The position numbers and the translations under genes were made by a program. Below are positions 26,422 to 34,913 of a stretch of DNA of 44,992 nucleotides, in pieces. Source of the stretch: an uncultured bacterium (GTDB taxonomy: Bacteria > Bacillota > Clostridia > Lachnospirales > Lachnospiraceae); contig CALZQA010000012.1 of assembly GCA_945828315.1 (NCBI GenBank), forward strand, positions 1-44,992. Direction: 5' to 3'. Position 1 is the stretch's first letter. The number at the start of each line of letters is the position of its first letter. The notes under the pieces are model-generated. The model saw nothing but the letters and a program-made list of their open reading frames with translations. It did not search any database and was not told the origin of the DNA.

Positions 26422-27453
26422 TCAGATCTGCTTTGTGGATTCGCCCACCAAAAGCTCTGCTGCAAAGATCTGCTGATTCTGCCGAACCGGACGGTCCTCG
26501 ATCAGATCCAGCAGCATCTTGATAGATGCCCGGGCCATTTCCTCTTTCGGCTGACAGATCGTCGTCAGAGACGGATGATAGTAATTTGCCATGTCGATCC
26601 CGTCAAAACCGGCTACCGAATAATCATCCGGAACACGTTTCCCGGCCTCTAAGATTGCCTTGCAAGCACCGATCGCTGTCGTGTCTGACATTGTAAAAAG
26701 TGCAGTGAAATCCCGGCCGGACTCCAGAAGTTCCCGGGTCACTGCGTAACCATTGGCCGGCGTAAATGCTTCTATGTCATCCTTCATATACAATACCAGT
26801 CCCGGATCGACCTCGATGCCATGCTTTTTCAAAGCCCTGACATATCCGTTATAACGGGAACGTCCGATACCACGATCTGAATACAACGGGCGGATAATGG
26901 CAATCTTTTTGTGTCCCAGCTCGCACAGATAATCCACGATCCGGTAGCTTTCTTCTTCGTCATCAATGGAAATGTAGTTGACCTGAGGTGTCAGCATTGA
27001 CTTTTCCGGTGCAAATGTACAAAGTACATATGGAATTCCCAGTTCCCGCAATTCTTTCGGTTCACGGTCCACACGACCGCCAAGAAAAATGATGCCTTTT
27101 AAGCGCTTCTCTTTTGTCAGTTCCCGCGCCACAGCCAGCTCATCCTCTTCCTGCTGCACACGCTGCAAAAGGAATGTATAATCCTGCTGACCCAGTTCCT
27201 GCTCAAAAATTTTAAACATTGCAAGAAAAAACGGGTTATCAATACCCTTTATCATGATCGCAATCGTATTTGACTCCGTTCGCTTCAGGTTTCGTGCGCT
27301 GTTGTTGGGAATATAGTGGTTTTCCTCGATCACACGCATAATTTTTTCTTTTGTCTCCGGATTGATGTCCGGATGATTGTTGATCGCACGCGAGACGGTA
27401 CTCACTCCGACACCGCAGATACGCGCCACATCTTTGATCGTCAATTCTGCCAT
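26422..27453 (-). CDS. LacI-family transcriptional regulator, probable maltodextrin repressor
   Basis: This 343-residue protein has an N-terminal LacI helix-turn-helix (TIKDVARICGVGVSTVSRAI, residues 5-24) and the hinge NSARNLKR. A periplasmic-binding-like sensor domain follows (AIIRPLYSDRGIGRSRYNGY, SVAGFDGIDMANYYHPSLTT). The start at MAELTIKDV follows GGAG; a ten-codon extension has no ribosome site. It lies downstream of malQ but is separated by a terminator. The dyad operators upstream of malE have the central CG step typical of this family, so it likely controls that promoter; that link is inference. Confidence 0.92.
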   Translation of the reverse strand: MAELTIKDVARICGVGVSTVSRAINNHPDINPETKEKIMRVIEENHYIPNNSARNLKRTESNTIAIMIKGIDNPFFLAMFKIFEQELGQQDYTFLLQRVQQEEDELAVARELTKEKRLKGIIFLGGRVDREPKELRELGIPYVLCTFAPEKSMLTPQVNYISIDDEEESYRIVDYLCELGHKKIAIIRPLYSDRGIGRSRYNGYVRALKKHGIEVDPGLVLYMKDDIEAFTPANGYAVTRELLESGRDFTALFTMSDTTAIGACKAILEAGKRVPDDYSVAGFDGIDMANYYHPSLTTICQPKEEMARASIKMLLDLIEDRPVRQNQQIFAAELLVGESTKQI

Positions 27454-27518
27454 TTTCCGCTCCAGTTTAGTCTTAACTAACATCTGTTTTCACAACTAAA
27501 AAATATATCACATCATGT

Positions 27519-27556
27519 AAAAAAGGGCAACCATAATCTTCCGGTTGCCCTTTTTT
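27519..27556 (-). terminator. Terminator of the malQ transcript
   Basis: Arms AAAAAAGGGCAACC and GGTTGCCCTTTTTT enclose a ten-base loop, beginning at the malQ stop codon. T runs flank both sides. It separates malQ from the LacI-type gene. Confidence 0.9.
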
Positions 27557-29074
27557 CTACTTCTTTCCTTCAGACGCTTTCCGTTTTGTTCTTCCATATA
27601 TGACGCTCATCGCATAGATCTCTTTTGCGAGCTTCTTTGTCATCTGACCAGAAGTCATGCGCCACTTCCAGTTTTTGCCAAGGGTGGAAGGCTCGTTCAT
27701 ACGAGCCTCATTCCCCAGGCATAGATAATCCTGCATCGGGATCACACAGCGGTCCGCCACCGAAGACATCGCCAGACTGACAAGGGAGTGAACCAAACGC
27801 TTCTTGTCAGCTCCTTTTTCATCCAGATAGGTTTCCACCATTTTGCGATCATCCTTGCTGATATTATCCAACCAACCAAGCAGGGTCTCATTGTCATGTG
27901 TTCCCGTATAAACAACACAATTTTTGTCATATACGTAGGGAATATAATCATTCGCACCTGCTTCGTCTCTGGAGTCAAATGCAAACTCCAGCACTTTCAT
28001 ATTGGGCCAGCCGGTCTTCGCGACCAGCTCCCGAACAGAATCTGTAATAAATCCCAGATCCTCAACGATAATATTTAGTTTGCCAAGCTTTTTCTCGATC
28101 GCCTCGAACAGCTCATAGCCCGGACCCTGCTCCCATTCACCGAACTCTGCCGTTTCCTCATAGGCAGGGATCGCATAATATTCATCGAATCCGCGGAAAT
28201 GATCGATCCGGATGATATCGTACATCTTGTAGCAGGCTTCCATCCGTTTTGTCCACCACTCATAACCGGTCTGTTTGTGATACTCCCACGCATAAAGCGG
28301 ATTACCCCACAGCTGTCCGGTTGCAGAAAATCCATCCGGCGGACATCCGGCCACGGAAATGGGCTTGCAGTCCTCATCAAACTGGAACAGTTTCGGATTT
28401 GCCCATGCATCAGAACTATCAAAGGCAACATAGATCGGCAGATCGCCGATGATCTGTATACCCTTCCCATTCGCATATGCTTTCAGCTTTTCCCACTGTT
28501 CAAAAAACTTGAACTGCATATAGCGGTAAAATTCAATCTCTGTTGAGAGCTTTTCACGATAACTCTCCATTGCCTGAGGCTTTCGCAGGCGGATATCGTC
28601 CTCCCACTCACTCCAGCACTTCGCATCATGATCCATCTTGATTGCCATATACAATGCATAATCATCCAGCCAATGACTGTTTGCACGGCAGAATTTCTGA
28701 TAAGTCTGATTTCCGTTCAGATCCGTACGCTCAAATGCCAGATGCAGGATCTTATAACGGCTCTGATACAATTTCCCATAATCAATGTATTTTTTATTCT
28801 TTCCAAAATCCGCCCGATCACATTCTTCCTCAGTCAGAACACCTTCTTCAATCAGCGTTTCCAAACTAATAAAATACGGGTTACCTGCAAAGGTGGAAAA
28901 TGACTGATATGGTGAATCTCCGTAGCTGGTCTGTCCCAGCGGAAGGATCTGCCAAAGCTTCTGTCCCGCCTCCTCCAGAAAATCCACAAATGAATACGCT
29001 TCTTTTGAAAAGCTTCCAATTCCATATTTCCCTGGAAGCGCACTCACAGGTAATAAAATGCCACTGCTTCTCAT
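27557..29074 (-). CDS. malQ: 4-alpha-glucanotransferase (amylomaltase)
   Basis: This GH77 enzyme transfers alpha-1,4-glucan segments between maltodextrins and frees glucose, in the cytoplasm. The 505 residues are normal length. The catalytic triad is visible: nucleophile D291 (IRIDHFRGF), acid/base E338 (IVEDLGF) and D394 (GTHDNETL). GAGGAG lies 12 nt upstream of the ATG, a longish spacing. It follows malG by 18 nt, so imported maltodextrins are processed by the product of the last gene in the transport operon. Confidence 0.96.
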   Translation of the reverse strand: MRSSGILLPVSALPGKYGIGSFSKEAYSFVDFLEEAGQKLWQILPLGQTSYGDSPYQSFSTFAGNPYFISLETLIEEGVLTEEECDRADFGKNKKYIDYGKLYQSRYKILHLAFERTDLNGNQTYQKFCRANSHWLDDYALYMAIKMDHDAKCWSEWEDDIRLRKPQAMESYREKLSTEIEFYRYMQFKFFEQWEKLKAYANGKGIQIIGDLPIYVAFDSSDAWANPKLFQFDEDCKPISVAGCPPDGFSATGQLWGNPLYAWEYHKQTGYEWWTKRMEACYKMYDIIRIDHFRGFDEYYAIPAYEETAEFGEWEQGPGYELFEAIEKKLGKLNIIVEDLGFITDSVRELVAKTGWPNMKVLEFAFDSRDEAGANDYIPYVYDKNCVVYTGTHDNETLLGWLDNISKDDRKMVETYLDEKGADKKRLVHSLVSLAMSSVADRCVIPMQDYLCLGNEARMNEPSTLGKNWKWRMTSGQMTKKLAKEIYAMSVIYGRTKRKASEGKK

Positions 29075-29092
29075 AATTATGATTTACTCCTC

Positions 29093-29926
29093 TTAGCCCT
29101 TTACAGCGCCTGCCACAACGCCCTCAATAATATATTTCTGGCAGAACATATAGAAGACGACGATCGGGATGATCGCAAGCACGAGCATAGCCATCATTGC
29201 GCCCATATCCACAGAACCGTAACCACCCTTCAGGTACTGGATCGCAATCGGGATCGTCTTAAATTTCGTAATATCAAGTACCAGATAAGGAAGCAGGTAA
29301 TCATTCCAGATCCACATGGTCTGCAGGATCGCTGTAGAAATACAGGTGGGCTTTAATACCGGTAAAACAACCTGGAAAAAGATCTCTAACGGATTACATC
29401 CATCGATCATAGCAGCTTCTTCGATCTCCAACGGAATTGATTTTACAAATCCACAGAACATAAATACCGCAAGACCGGCTCCGAATCCAAGATAAACAAT
29501 AACGATACCAAGCGGATTCCCCAAATGAAGCATATCAGCCAGCTTGGATAACGTAAACATAACCATCTGGAACGGTACGATCATGGAAAACGCACACAGA
29601 TAATATAATGCGGTCGTTGTCTTGGTCTTCACTCTGGTGATGTACCATGCAAACATAGAAGTACAAAGAATGATCACAAATACGGAAGCCACCGTGATCC
29701 AGAGGGAATAACCGAAGGACTGGAAAAATCCGATCTTCTTCATTCCGTTTACATAGTTCTGTAAGCCAACAAATGCTTTTCCGGTAGGAAAACTGAAAGG
29801 CCGTCTGCTGATATACGCTTTTCTCTTAAAAGAGTTCATCAGCACAATAAAAATAGGTGTGAGCCAAATAATACTCAGGATTGAAAAAAATATGGTGCCA
29901 AATGTAACTTTATTTTTCTTTTCCAT
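29093..29926 (-). CDS. Maltodextrin ABC transporter permease, MalG type
   Basis: This 277-residue inner-membrane protein has about six transmembrane helices and the permease EAA loop EEAAMIDGCNPLEIFFQVVLP (about 170-190), which docks to the ATPase. It pairs with the MalF-type permease encoded upstream. The ATG overlaps the malF stop as TAATG, and AAGGAGG lies within the end of malF. No ATPase gene (malK/msmK) is in the cluster, so a shared ATPase encoded elsewhere is expected. Confidence 0.93.
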   Translation of the reverse strand: MEKKNKVTFGTIFFSILSIIWLTPIFIVLMNSFKRKAYISRRPFSFPTGKAFVGLQNYVNGMKKIGFFQSFGYSLWITVASVFVIILCTSMFAWYITRVKTKTTTALYYLCAFSMIVPFQMVMFTLSKLADMLHLGNPLGIVIVYLGFGAGLAVFMFCGFVKSIPLEIEEAAMIDGCNPLEIFFQVVLPVLKPTCISTAILQTMWIWNDYLLPYLVLDITKFKTIPIAIQYLKGGYGSVDMGAMMAMLVLAIIPIVVFYMFCQKYIIEGVVAGAVKG

Positions 29927-30771
29927 TACTGCTGTACCTCCTTACTTCTCGTAGCACGAAGCTGAATGATCGCAATGGCTGCAACTAAGATAAAGAAGAT
30001 AACTGCCTTTGCCTGACCGACACCTTCCCATCCGGTTCTGCCGTAGAAAGTATCAAAAATATTCAGTGCTAACATCTGAGATTTATCAGAAGGTGCTCCA
30101 TTCGTCAGTGCCATATTCTGATCAAACAACTTGAAGCCATTTGTCAGTGTCAGGAAGCTACAGATGGTGATGGAAGGCATCAGCATGGGGATCGTTACGT
30201 TTTTCAGAATCTGCCATTTACTTGCTCCATCGATCTTTGCTGCCTCAATGAGCTCTCCGGGGATATTCTGGATACCTGCGATGTAAATGATCATCATATA
30301 TCCGATCTGCTGCCAGTTCATCAGGATGACCAAACCCCAGAAGCCATAGGTAGCGCTATATGTTAAGGTACGATCAAAATAGCCCAGAATACCGTTTAAG
30401 ATCAGCTGCCAGATATAACCTAATACGATACCTCCGATCAGGTTCGGCATAAAGAAAACGGTTCTGAACAGGTTCGTACCCTTCATTGCCTTGGTTAATA
30501 ACATCGCGATCGTGAATGCAAACACATTGATCGTGAGTACGGAAACTACGGTAAACAATGCCGTATACCATAATGCATGTACAAACGTCGGGTCCTGAAA
30601 GACCTTCATGTAGTTACTGAATCCTACCAGCTTTGCATCTGTAACTGTTGTAAATTTACAGAATGACAGATAAATACCCATGATAAACGGGATGATAAAA
30701 CCGATCGTAAAAGCTGCGAAGGTAGGAAGTACAAAAATCGGCGAATATTTTTTCATAGATTTTGTATTCAT
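29926..30771 (-). CDS. Maltodextrin ABC transporter permease, MalF type
   Basis: This 281-residue membrane protein has six predicted helices and the EAA loop EAAKIDGASKWQILKNVTIP. It is a short MalF without the large periplasmic loop of E. coli MalF, as is usual in Gram-positives. AAAGGGAG precedes the ATG. A hairpin in the 88-nt gap to malE probably lowers its expression relative to the binding protein. Confidence 0.93.
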   Translation of the reverse strand: MNTKSMKKYSPIFVLPTFAAFTIGFIIPFIMGIYLSFCKFTTVTDAKLVGFSNYMKVFQDPTFVHALWYTALFTVVSVLTINVFAFTIAMLLTKAMKGTNLFRTVFFMPNLIGGIVLGYIWQLILNGILGYFDRTLTYSATYGFWGLVILMNWQQIGYMMIIYIAGIQNIPGELIEAAKIDGASKWQILKNVTIPMLMPSITICSFLTLTNGFKLFDQNMALTNGAPSDKSQMLALNIFDTFYGRTGWEGVGQAKAVIFFILVAAIAIIQLRATRSKEVQQ

Positions 30772-30798
30772 AATATTGGTTCACTCCCTTTAATAGAA

Positions 30799-30829
30799 AA
30801 TGGGCGGCTTATGAGAAACCGCCCATTAT
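30799..30829 (-). terminator. Hairpin between malE and malF
   Basis: Arms AATGGGCGG and CCGCCCATT with an 11-base loop are followed on the minus strand by TTCTATT. It begins about 34 nt past the malE stop. This is probably a partial terminator or mRNA-stabilising hairpin that favours malE over the permease genes. Confidence 0.6.
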
Positions 30830-30859
30830 TCATTTGCATACTGTAACTATTATTTTAGA

Positions 30860-32263
30860 TTACTCAATGTGAGCTGCTGCGTACTCAGCCTCCCAGCCAT
30901 CTACAAATGCGGTTACTACTGCATCCCAGTCGCCGGTACCCTGTGCGTACTCAGTTAAAGCTGCTCCAACGAGATCCTTCCATTTCTCAGAAGGAATAGA
31001 TGCAAAGTTCCATGAAACTGCAGTCTTGCCAGCTGCGATATACTCATCTGCGCACTCGATCAGCTTGTTTGCAGGTGTATAGCCATCATCAAAGCTCTTG
31101 AAAGGTGTTAAGAAGCCCATGGTGTTTGCGATTGCATCGCGTCCTGTATCAGAAGTGATGCACCAGTTCAGGAAATCTAAGGTTGCCTGGATATCTGCCT
31201 CAGAAGCATTCTTGTTTACACACCAGTAGTTCTCAGAGCCTGTACATAATCCCTGATTCTCCTCTCCGGGTGCTCCGATGTAGATCGGTAACATACCAAG
31301 GTCGTCATCTGTCATACCGTTGTTGATCAGGTTACCATACTCCCAGGTACCATTCTGGAAGAATACTGCCTCGCCCATGCTGAACTCTGCCTCTGCATCC
31401 TCACCGGTCTTAGAAGATATCATGGTAGGCTCGCAGGTAGAATCTGTGATGTAGAGATCCCAGATCTTCTTGTAGTTGTCAAGGTAAGTTCCCTCAATCT
31501 TATCGGTAGATCCGATTCCTTTGTCCTTGTACTCATAGTAGATCGGAAGGTTTGCTAAGTGAGTCTTAAATCTCCAGTCAGAAGATGAATCCATACCTGC
31601 TGAAGTGAAAGCGCCCTCAACACCGAGGTCATCCTTGTTCTCCTGAATGCTGTCAGCAACTGCCTTTAACTTATCAAAGCTGTTGATCTCATCTGCAGAC
31701 TTAACAACCGCATAATCCTTTGCGCAATACTCATCTAGGATTGTCTTGTTATAGATGATACCGTAAGTCTCGATAACGTATGCAATACCCTGTACTGCGT
31801 CGCCATCCTTTAATACGAAGTCATCGCTCTTTACCTGGCTGTAAAGATCACTGCCGGATAAGTCATAGCAGTAATCCTTCCAGGAAGCAAGTCCTACAGG
31901 TCCGTTTACCTGGAATAAGGTAGGAGCATCTGTCTTAGCCATCTCTGACTTTAAGGTCTGCTCATAAGTTCCTGATGCAGCAGTCTCAACTGTTACAGGC
32001 ACGCCAGTCTCATCGGTGTATGCTGCTGCTAAGTCTACCCATGCATCTGCCTGCTCAGGCTTGAAGTTTAAGTAGTAAACCTTTCCATCTGCGGATGCGG
32101 TGTCATCTGTTGCCTCAGCTTCTGCTGTGTCATCTGCTGCATCATCTGTTGTCTCGGTTGCAGCACCGTCTGTTGTTCCCTCATCTGCGGAAGATCCACA
32201 TCCTACAAGAGAGGTTGCTACCATTGCTACGCACATCATTGCGCACACGATTTTCTTTTTCAT
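30860..32263 (-). CDS. Maltodextrin-binding lipoprotein, extracellular solute-binding protein family 1
   Basis: This 467-residue lipoprotein has a signal peptide ending in the lipobox SLVGC (C22) and then a Ser/Thr/Asp/Glu/Ala-rich linker to about residue 55. A family-1 sugar-binding domain follows, with motifs such as DAPTLFQVNGP and AVFFQNGTWEYGN. It is anchored outside the membrane and delivers maltodextrins to the MalFG permease. GGAGG precedes the ATG at 32263; a 15-codon lysine-rich extension is excluded because it would precede the signal peptide. Sugar specificity is inferred from malQ and the LacI-type neighbour. Confidence 0.93.
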   Translation of the reverse strand: MKKKIVCAMMCVAMVATSLVGCGSSADEGTTDGAATETTDDAADDTAEAEATDDTASADGKVYYLNFKPEQADAWVDLAAAYTDETGVPVTVETAASGTYEQTLKSEMAKTDAPTLFQVNGPVGLASWKDYCYDLSGSDLYSQVKSDDFVLKDGDAVQGIAYVIETYGIIYNKTILDEYCAKDYAVVKSADEINSFDKLKAVADSIQENKDDLGVEGAFTSAGMDSSSDWRFKTHLANLPIYYEYKDKGIGSTDKIEGTYLDNYKKIWDLYITDSTCEPTMISSKTGEDAEAEFSMGEAVFFQNGTWEYGNLINNGMTDDDLGMLPIYIGAPGEENQGLCTGSENYWCVNKNASEADIQATLDFLNWCITSDTGRDAIANTMGFLTPFKSFDDGYTPANKLIECADEYIAAGKTAVSWNFASIPSEKWKDLVGAALTEYAQGTGDWDAVVTAFVDGWEAEYAAAHIE

Positions 32264-32309
32264 TTTTTTCCTCCATTTTTTCTTTTTAATATGGTTTTTG
32301 GTTTGCATT

Positions 32310-32379
32310 GGAAGCGTTCTCGGTATTGTTTCCGGTATCGTTTCCGTTTAGCTAATAATAGCACTCCGGTACCGTTTCC
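32310..32379 (-). promoter_or_regulatory. Array of 12-bp operator-like repeats at the malE promoter
   Basis: Plus-strand units GGAAGCGTTCTC (32310-32321), GGTATTGTTTCC (32322-32333) and GGTATCGTTTCC (32334-32345) are exactly head to tail. A fourth unit, GGTACCGTTTCC, is at 32368-32379, 34 bp (about three helical turns) from the third. Each is an imperfect dyad, most with a central CG as in LacI/CcpA-family operators. The fourth lies between the -35 and -10 of the malE promoter and the others lie downstream of the start, so binding should repress. Which regulator binds is inference. Confidence 0.65.
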
Positions 32380-32383
32380 GCAA
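32355..32383 (-). promoter_or_regulatory. Sigma-A promoter of malE-malF-malG-malQ
   Basis: The minus strand reads TTGCGG, a 17-nt spacer, TATTAT. Transcription would begin near 32348, leaving a leader of about 85 nt that contains three of the four operator-like units. Confidence 0.65.
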
Positions 32384-32523
32384 TATACTGAATTGCCAAG
32401 TTTTACATCTTTTTTTGTGCACATCTCACAATATATAACCATTTTTCTCCCAATACTTCACGTTTTTAGTATGAACCATTCCTTCACCAACTATACCAGT
32501 GGCTTTTCTTTCAAAAAATCATG

Positions 32524-32552
32524 TTGTCATGCTGCACTTTCGCTACTATACT
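32524..32552 (+). promoter_or_regulatory. Sigma-A promoter of the NUDIX gene
   Basis: TTGTCA, a 17-nt spacer and TATACT lie about 70 nt upstream of the start codon. In the 358-nt malE-NUDIX intergenic space the stretch 32384-32523 holds nothing else I can support. Confidence 0.65.
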
Positions 32553-32621
32553 ATAAAAAGAATTACTCACGGCTTATTCCATGCCGTCTAGAAACATATA
32601 AAACCACAAAGGAGAATCCGT

Positions 32622-33083
32622 ATGAAACTGACAACCTTATGCTATATTGAAAACGACCGCGATGAATATCTCATGCTTCATCGCACAAAGAAAGAAAATG
32701 ATCTGAACCACGACAAATGGATCGGTGTCGGCGGAAAGTTCGAGGGAAATGAAACCCCGGAGGAATGTCTGCTGCGGGAAGTATATGAAGAAACAGGTCT
32801 GACACTGACCGGTTTTAGGTTCCGCGGGATCGTCACCTTCCTCTCCAATGAATGGGAGGGTGAATATATGCATCTGTTTACCGCAGACAAATATGAAGGC
32901 ACCCTGCGCGACTGCAACGAAGGTGAGCTCGCTTGGGTGCCCAAAAAAGACGTATTAAATTTACATTTATGGGAAGGCGATCTCATTTTCCTGCGTGAGC
33001 TGATGGAAAACGAAAACATTTTCTCCCTGAAGCTGGTCTATGAGGGTGATACGCTCGTAGACTCTGAATTTATCCGGTACTGA
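32622..33083 (+). CDS. NUDIX hydrolase, MutT/8-oxo-dGTPase-like
   Basis: This 153-residue protein has a complete Nudix box at residues 38-60 (G38, E44, R52-E53, E56-E57, G59). The flanking KWIGVGGKFEGNETPEE is typical of MutT-like 8-oxo-dGTP diphosphatases, which clean the nucleotide pool. The true substrate cannot be told from sequence. AAAGGAG lies 8 nt before the ATG. It has its own promoter, diverges from malE and converges on the degV-type gene with only 27 nt between stops. Confidence 0.93.
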   Translation: MKLTTLCYIENDRDEYLMLHRTKKENDLNHDKWIGVGGKFEGNETPEECLLREVYEETGLTLTGFRFRGIVTFLSNEWEGEYMHLFTADKYEGTLRDCNEGELAWVPKKDVLNLHLWEGDLIFLRELMENENIFSLKLVYEGDTLVDSEFIRY

Positions 33084-33110
33084 GAAACGAAAACCGGTTT
33101 GCCTGACTTA

Positions 33111-33965
33111 TCACTGCTCGTTCGTGATAAAGAGAACACCCAGTGTACCGGGTCCGCAATGACTACTGATCACACCGCCTGCCCTGGTCTCTAAGATCTC
33201 TGCAAAAATACCGAGACTCTCCAGATACTCCCGCACCGGCTCTACCACCGCGGGCTTACAGCCGGAATGCGTGATAAATACGCGGTCGGGCTTTGCATGT
33301 TTCAGTTCAGATTCCATATCTTTGACATAAGAAAGTACCACGGATCTTATGTTTCCGCGGTATTTTTTTGTACTGTGCATCGCACCGTCCTCTACAACGA
33401 TCTTCGGATGCAGCTTCAACGCACCGCCGAGCATCGCTGTCAGTCCGCCACAACGGCCGCCGCGGTGCAGGTATACCAGTGTGTCCACCACAAAACTTGC
33501 GCGCACGCGGGGGCGCATAGCCTCGATCTGTGAAACGATCTGAGCAGCCGTCTTTCCCTCCTTTGCCATGATCGCTGCCTCAATGACCAACAGACCGATC
33601 CCGGTGGATAGATTTTGTGAATCGATCACGTGAACAAGCGATTCTGCCTCCAATTCCTCCGCCGCCATACGGATCACGTTTCCGCATGTGGACATGGATT
33701 CGGAAACGCAAAAGCAGACACACTCCTGCCCTTTCTGAATGTAAGGACGCAGTAGTTCCATCGTCGTCTCCATGGCCGGTGCGGACGTCTTCGGTGTCGT
33801 CTCATGCTCGTCCGACCACTGAAAAATCTCCTCCGGCGTGATACTCTTTCCGTCCTCATACTCTTTTTCACCAAGTAAAATATGAAGCGGCAGTATATCC
33901 ACATCATACTTTGCGATCAGTTCCGCTGACAGATCACACGTACTGTCTGCAATAATCTTCACCAT
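33111..33965 (-). CDS. DegV family fatty-acid-binding protein
   Basis: This 284-residue protein matches the DegV/FakB fold: N-terminal IIADSTCDLS, central TSAPAMETTMELL (TS...P fatty-acid contact region) and DSQNLSTGIGLLV, C-terminal SHCGPGTLGV. FakB proteins present fatty acids to the kinase FakA for incorporation into phospholipid; fakA is not in the window, so the ligand role is inferred from family. GAGGGG precedes the ATG. It follows the DUF2520 gene by 46 nt in the same direction. Confidence 0.93.
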   Translation of the reverse strand: MVKIIADSTCDLSAELIAKYDVDILPLHILLGEKEYEDGKSITPEEIFQWSDEHETTPKTSAPAMETTMELLRPYIQKGQECVCFCVSESMSTCGNVIRMAAEELEAESLVHVIDSQNLSTGIGLLVIEAAIMAKEGKTAAQIVSQIEAMRPRVRASFVVDTLVYLHRGGRCGGLTAMLGGALKLHPKIVVEDGAMHSTKKYRGNIRSVVLSYVKDMESELKHAKPDRVFITHSGCKPAVVEPVREYLESLGIFAEILETRAGGVISSHCGPGTLGVLFITNEQ

Positions 33966-34011
33966 AGAATCCCCTCTCCGTTTCTTATAGTTTTACCTGT
34001 ATTTCAATCAT

Positions 34012-34872
34012 TCATTCTGTTTTCATCAGATGCGCTTCCAACTGCTCATAGTCACGCTCCGGATTTTTCTGCTTTGCAAGCGCTACGATCTTTTTTGTGA
34101 GCAGACGGTAGATCTCCCGGTCATCGCCCGATAACGTCTGAAGATGTGCGTCCACTGTATCCACATCCGCGCGTTCCGCAGGACCGGTCAACGCATCTAC
34201 CGTATCCTTTTCCATAATAGCATCCAGATTTCCCTGCATCAAGGGGCGAAGTGCTATTCGTGCATGTTCTCTGTCAAATCCGCAGTCAACGAGCAGACCG
34301 ATCGCCAGCTCTGCAAGGCCCACCATCAGGTTTGAGCCTACGGAAGCAGCTGCATGATATTTCATCTTCGAACCGGCATCGATCCGCTGGATCGTCAACC
34401 CGCTGGCCTCCAGCAATTGCTGTAGCTCGTCTAAACGCACACCGCTTCCCTCCAGCGTAAACAATGCTTCCGACAGCATCTCATAGGAATGATACCGGTC
34501 TGATACCGCATAAAAGGGATGCAGACTGGCTGCTGTGACACCCCGTTCTTCTGCACCTGCAAAGACAGTCGATGCAAGCAGACCGCTGCAATGTACCACC
34601 ATCTTGTCCTCCAGCGAAGCCCCGCAATCACATAATTCCTGCCAGATATCTGCGATTGCCCCATCCGGTGTCGTTATAAAGATCACATCTGACATCTGTG
34701 CCAGCAGCTCCACCTGATCGATCACCCTGCTGTCAGTGAACACGGCCGCCTCCTTTGCCGACTCTGTGCTGCGGCTGAAATATCCCTCGATCTGCCAGTC
34801 TCCCGCCGATTCCTTTAAATACTTCCCAAGTGAGCAGCCTACTTTTCCTGCTCCGATAAATCCAATCCTCAT
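34012..34872 (-). CDS. Rossmann-like DUF2520 dehydrogenase-like protein
   Basis: This 286-residue protein has an N-terminal NAD(P) Rossmann motif (RIGFIGAGKVGCSLG, residues 2-16) and a C-terminal helical DUF2520 domain, as in COG5495. To my knowledge the alternative ketopantoate reductase PanG belongs to this general family, so a reductase in pantothenate synthesis is one possibility. No pan gene is nearby to support it. The start at MRIGFIGAG follows GGGAAGAAG; a 25-codon extension would overlap the upstream gene and lacks a ribosome site. Confidence 0.88.
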   Translation of the reverse strand: MRIGFIGAGKVGCSLGKYLKESAGDWQIEGYFSRSTESAKEAAVFTDSRVIDQVELLAQMSDVIFITTPDGAIADIWQELCDCGASLEDKMVVHCSGLLASTVFAGAEERGVTAASLHPFYAVSDRYHSYEMLSEALFTLEGSGVRLDELQQLLEASGLTIQRIDAGSKMKYHAAASVGSNLMVGLAELAIGLLVDCGFDREHARIALRPLMQGNLDAIMEKDTVDALTGPAERADVDTVDAHLQTLSGDDREIYRLLTKKIVALAKQKNPERDYEQLEAHLMKTE

Positions 34873-34913
34873 TGTTAACTTCTTCCCATCTTTCTCTTTT
34901 TCTTTACTCACCC

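Noticed and set aside
29924-29928. Possible frameshift between malF and malG
   Set aside because: Both proteins are full length with their own EAA loops; the overlap is a normal TAATG coupling.
32291-32650. 119-codon plus-strand frame across the malE promoter region
   Set aside because: It runs through two promoters and the operator repeats, has no ribosome site and encodes no recognisable protein.
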